Origin: Oscillatoriales cyanobacterium M59_W2019_021
GTDB taxonomy: Bacteria; Cyanobacteriota; Cyanobacteriia; Cyanobacteriales; Geitlerinemataceae
Assembly: GCA_015295945.1 (NCBI GenBank)
Contig: DVED01000124.1
Span: 1 to 54,736, forward strand
DNA: 54,736 nucleotides
Direction: 5' to 3'
In this document: positions 52,596 to 54,736 of the stretch, piece after piece
Numbering within the stretch: position 1 is the stretch's first letter
Layout of the letters: the number at the start of each line of letters is the position of its first letter
Translations under genes and position numbers: made by a program
The notes under the pieces: model-generated
Databases searched by the model: none
Told to the model about the DNA's origin: nothing
What the model saw: the letters and a program-made list of their open reading frames with translations, nothing else

Positions 52596-53192
52596 ATGAT
52601 TGCCGAACCGAGATCCAATCGCTCCATGACAGCGGAAGAATATCTGGCATGGGAAGCCGAGCAAGAACTGCGTCACGAATATATTGATGGCGAAATTGTG
52701 GCGATGACAGGCGGGACTCTGGCTCATGCCAAAATTTATCTCAACTTTTACAGGGCGTTGTATCCTCACTTACGTCAACGAGGCTGCGAAACTTACGTGT
52801 CGGATGCTAAAGTTCAAGCGCGTCCCAACAGTCGTTATTTCTATCCCGATGTGGTGGTCACTTGCGACGCCGAGGATTTAAAAGCTCGAGATTGGGTGCG
52901 AAATCCGACAATTATTGTTGAAGTGCTCTCTCCCAGTACGGCGGCATACGACCGCACGAAAAAACTAAAATACTATCGCCAAATTCCCAGTTTGCAAGAA
53001 TACATTTTAGTCGATTCGGAATCGATGTCGGTGGAAATTTATCGTCGGGGAGAGGGTAAATTTTGGCTGTACTATGCCTATGAAGCTGGAGAGACGATCG
53101 CCTTAGATAGTATTAACTTTGAATGCCCGATCGAACTCTTATACGAGGGAGTCACATTCGAGCCAACGATCGAGGATGAAAGGGAAGATTGA
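52596..53192 (+). CDS. Uma2 family (DUF820) putative nuclease
   Basis: 198 residues from the ATG at 52596, which has a GAGGAA ribosome site; ATG 52581 and TTG 52566 are alternatives. The consensus MTAEEYLAWEAEQELRHEYIDGEIVAMTGG is the standard family start; catalytic acids are in SRYFYPDVVVTCD and PTIIVEVLSPSTAAYDR, with Lys in TKKLKYYRQIP. It is closer to the common cyanobacterial DUF820 core than the two at 31.7-33.4 kb. It sits between the two secreted repeat genes, in the opposite orientation. Confidence 0.88.
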   Translation: MIAEPRSNRSMTAEEYLAWEAEQELRHEYIDGEIVAMTGGTLAHAKIYLNFYRALYPHLRQRGCETYVSDAKVQARPNSRYFYPDVVVTCDAEDLKARDWVRNPTIIVEVLSPSTAAYDRTKKLKYYRQIPSLQEYILVDSESMSVEIYRRGEGKFWLYYAYEAGETIALDSINFECPIELLYEGVTFEPTIEDERED

Positions 53193-53212
53193 TTCGCTCT
53201 TCAGATCGCCTT

Positions 53213-54427
53213 CTATAAGCCTATCAGGGCGATCGCCCCCTCCAAAATTTCCGCAGCTTTTTCGGTTTGTCCGTTCTCGGCTAAGATGTCGGCAATGGTG
53301 CGAGCAATTTCTAAGGCTCGATCGACGTTTCCCGCTACGGCTAAGGCAGCCGCAATTTTGTGCAGTACAAAGGCTTGGCGAGCGTCCTCGGTAATGGTTT
53401 GGGCAAGTCGCACAGATCGATCGATTTCTCCAGCTTCGGCGATGGCTACAGCAATCCCGTCTAACGCCAAGCCTTTACTCCATTCATCGGGAATAGTGCC
53501 AGCGATCTCCAATGCCCGATCGATGTCTCCGGCGTGAGCTGACCAATGAGCAATCCCGCTCAACGCCAAGGCTTGCCACCCTTCGGGAATGGTGCGAGCA
53601 ATTTCCAGCGCCCGATCGATTTCTCCCGCTTCGGCTACAGCAAGCGCAATCGACAATGACGCTGGGGCTTCCCCCCAGTCAATCGTAATCGTTTGAGCTA
53701 AATCCAGCGCCCGATCGATGTCGCCGGTTTTAGCTAAGTCAGCAGCAATCGCAATCGACGTTGCCGATTGAAAACTTTCAAGAGGAATCGTTTGAGCCAA
53801 TTCTATAGCCCGCTCGACTTGTCCGGCTTGGGCTAAGTTAATGGCAATCGCGCGCAATGCAAAGGTTTTCGATAAGGAATCGGCAATCGCTTGGGTCATT
53901 TCCAAAGCTCGATCGATCTCTCCGGCATCGGCTAAGGCAACCACAATCTCTTTAAGCGCAAAGCCTTTATTCCATTCGTCGGTAATAGTGTCAGCTATTT
54001 CCAAAGCTCGATCGATTTCTCCGGCATCGGCTAAGGCAACCACGATCGCGCTTGATGTCGTCGATTGCAGCCCTTCATCGGTCGAGGTTTGAGCGATCGT
54101 TAAAGCGATATCGACTTCTCCAGCTTCGACCAAGGCAATGACAATGCTTTTGAATGCCGAGGTTTTCGGAGTTTCATCGGTAATGCTATGAGCCACTTCC
54201 AACGCTCGCTCGATCGATCCTACCTTCACCAAGACAACCGAAATCTCCTGTAACAGTGAGAAGTCTGGTGTTTGAGACAAATGGAATGACTCAACAGCCA
54301 ATTGCCCAGCATTGCCAATAACACCCAGATTCTCAGAGTAAGATCCAGACCTTGCCCCCAATCCGGCACGGGGTGCGAGAACCGCTAGAGAAGCCAGTCC
54401 GGAAATGAGGAATGCCTGAAGTTTCAT
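53213..54427 (-). CDS. Secreted TPR-like repeat protein, paralogue 2
   Basis: 404 residues; signal peptide MKLQAFLISGLASLAVLAPRAGLG. Units of about 33-34 residues have the consensus GEIDRALEIAxTITDEW then KGxALxxIAVALADA, with the same LERALE/DRALE core as paralogue 1 and the same ending GAIALIGL. Units are more diverged from each other than in paralogue 1. The shared signal peptide, C-terminus and upstream sequence show that the two genes arose by duplication. Confidence 0.82.
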   Translation of the reverse strand: MKLQAFLISGLASLAVLAPRAGLGARSGSYSENLGVIGNAGQLAVESFHLSQTPDFSLLQEISVVLVKVGSIERALEVAHSITDETPKTSAFKSIVIALVEAGEVDIALTIAQTSTDEGLQSTTSSAIVVALADAGEIDRALEIADTITDEWNKGFALKEIVVALADAGEIDRALEMTQAIADSLSKTFALRAIAINLAQAGQVERAIELAQTIPLESFQSATSIAIAADLAKTGDIDRALDLAQTITIDWGEAPASLSIALAVAEAGEIDRALEIARTIPEGWQALALSGIAHWSAHAGDIDRALEIAGTIPDEWSKGLALDGIAVAIAEAGEIDRSVRLAQTITEDARQAFVLHKIAAALAVAGNVDRALEIARTIADILAENGQTEKAAEILEGAIALIGL

Positions 54428-54491
54428 CGTGACTCTTGGGAGATAGGGGTAGATCTATCTCACTCTACCAACTTCTTGGGATGTGTCAAAT
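54428..54491 (-). promoter_or_regulatory. Conserved upstream sequence of repeat protein 2
   Basis: Matches 52365-52431 with only a few substitutions, including the GGTAGA/TCTACC inverted repeat. Confidence 0.6.
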
Positions 54492-54562
54492 CCAGTACGC
54501 AACCCCATTGCTAGCTCAACCCCCACCCACAAAAAAACAAACTCAGCCACATCGAACTCCTC

Positions 54563-54589
54563 ACTTATTACTTATTACTTATTACTTAA
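54563..54589. repeat. Heptamer array (ACTTATT)n
   Basis: Four units of the array type also found at 9515 and 18565. Confidence 0.85.
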
Positions 54590-54637
54590 TCCGCTTCGCC
54601 AATCAACGTAAACGCCGCCCAATGGCTGGGACTACAG

Positions 54638-54736
54638 GTTGACATACTCACCGTCCTAAAGGCGCGGTGATTCTTGACACTTCACCGGGTCTTGCTACCG
54701 AAGTAGTCTGACAGTCCCTCGATGTCCGTTTAGAGT
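54638..54736 (-). mobile_element. Probable end of an IS200/IS605-type element (partial)
   Basis: From GTTGACATACTCACCG the sequence TCACCGTCCTAAAGGCGCGG reads as a hairpin (TCACCG ... CGGTGA). This is the subterminal shape I associate with the right ends of cyanobacterial IS200/IS605/TnpB elements, with the following ACCGAAGTAGTCTGACAGTC-like stretch. The minus strand would run from a tnpB 3' end beyond the window edge into this hairpin. The gene itself is not in view, so the call is tentative. Confidence 0.45.

Overview
The window is chromosomal DNA of a cyanobacterium. The evidence is an allophycocyanin alpha-B gene (apcD, 21806-22291), a cyAbrB regulator, a cyanobacterial-type glycogen synthase (glgA), the cyanobacteria-restricted radical SAM/PDZ family, a caspase-like protein, and very frequent GCGATCGC (HIP1) octamers. 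Genes resembling the hormogonium polysaccharide (hps) families and many heptanucleotide intergenic arrays point to a filamentous species; the genus cannot be fixed from the sequence.

Layout. 0-11 kb: cysteine synthase, a secreted hypothetical protein, a JAMM peptidase, surE, a possible regulator, a Tat-exported caspase-like protein, an AAA+ ATPase with a palindromic promoter, an HNH endonuclease, mscL and glgA. 11.4-12.1 kb: a possible 30-aa gene and a DUF433/DUF5615 toxin-antitoxin pair. 12.4-21.5 kb: era, a CPBP protease, cyAbrB, lpxD, a YkvA-like protein, the radical SAM protein, pmbA and rlmD, nearly all on the minus strand. 21.8-27.1 kb: apcD, a lone MacB/LolD-type ATPase, a three-gene polysaccharide cluster (two GT2 glycosyltransferases and an HpsU-like acetyltransferase) and a HypB-like GTPase without its key residues. 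27.2-31.6 kb: anti-sigma factor and ECF sigma factor, then a hybrid histidine kinase with two receivers and a separate receiver. 31.7-35.7 kb: two divergent Uma2 nucleases, recO and a sugar kinase. 35.8-41.1 kb: a compact, AT-rich operon of four sulfotransferases and two HpsE-like glycosyltransferases. 41.1-46.4 kb: a second CPBP protease, an RNase HI with an extra C-terminal domain, trhO, tRNA-Ala, a MITE-like element, a small ABM-fold protein and a MetF-family reductase. 46.5-54.7 kb: a decayed antitoxin/PIN locus, clpB with an acidic tail, an MntA/HepT pair, two paralogous secreted repeat proteins flanking a Uma2 gene, and what looks like the end of an IS200/IS605-type element at the window edge.

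The most promising candidate for an undescribed system is the sulfotransferase/HpsE-like operon (35848-41111). Three tandem paralogous sulfotransferases, one unrelated sulfotransferase and two overlapping glycosyltransferase genes look like a dedicated apparatus for building and sulfating an extracellular polysaccharide. It may be functionally linked to the hps-like cluster 10 kb upstream. Other notable items are the expanding secreted repeat-protein pair with a shared upstream sequence, heptamer arrays that run into start or stop codons of many genes, and the degenerate HypB paralogue.

Functional calls rest on reading motifs and remembered family sequences; no database search was run.
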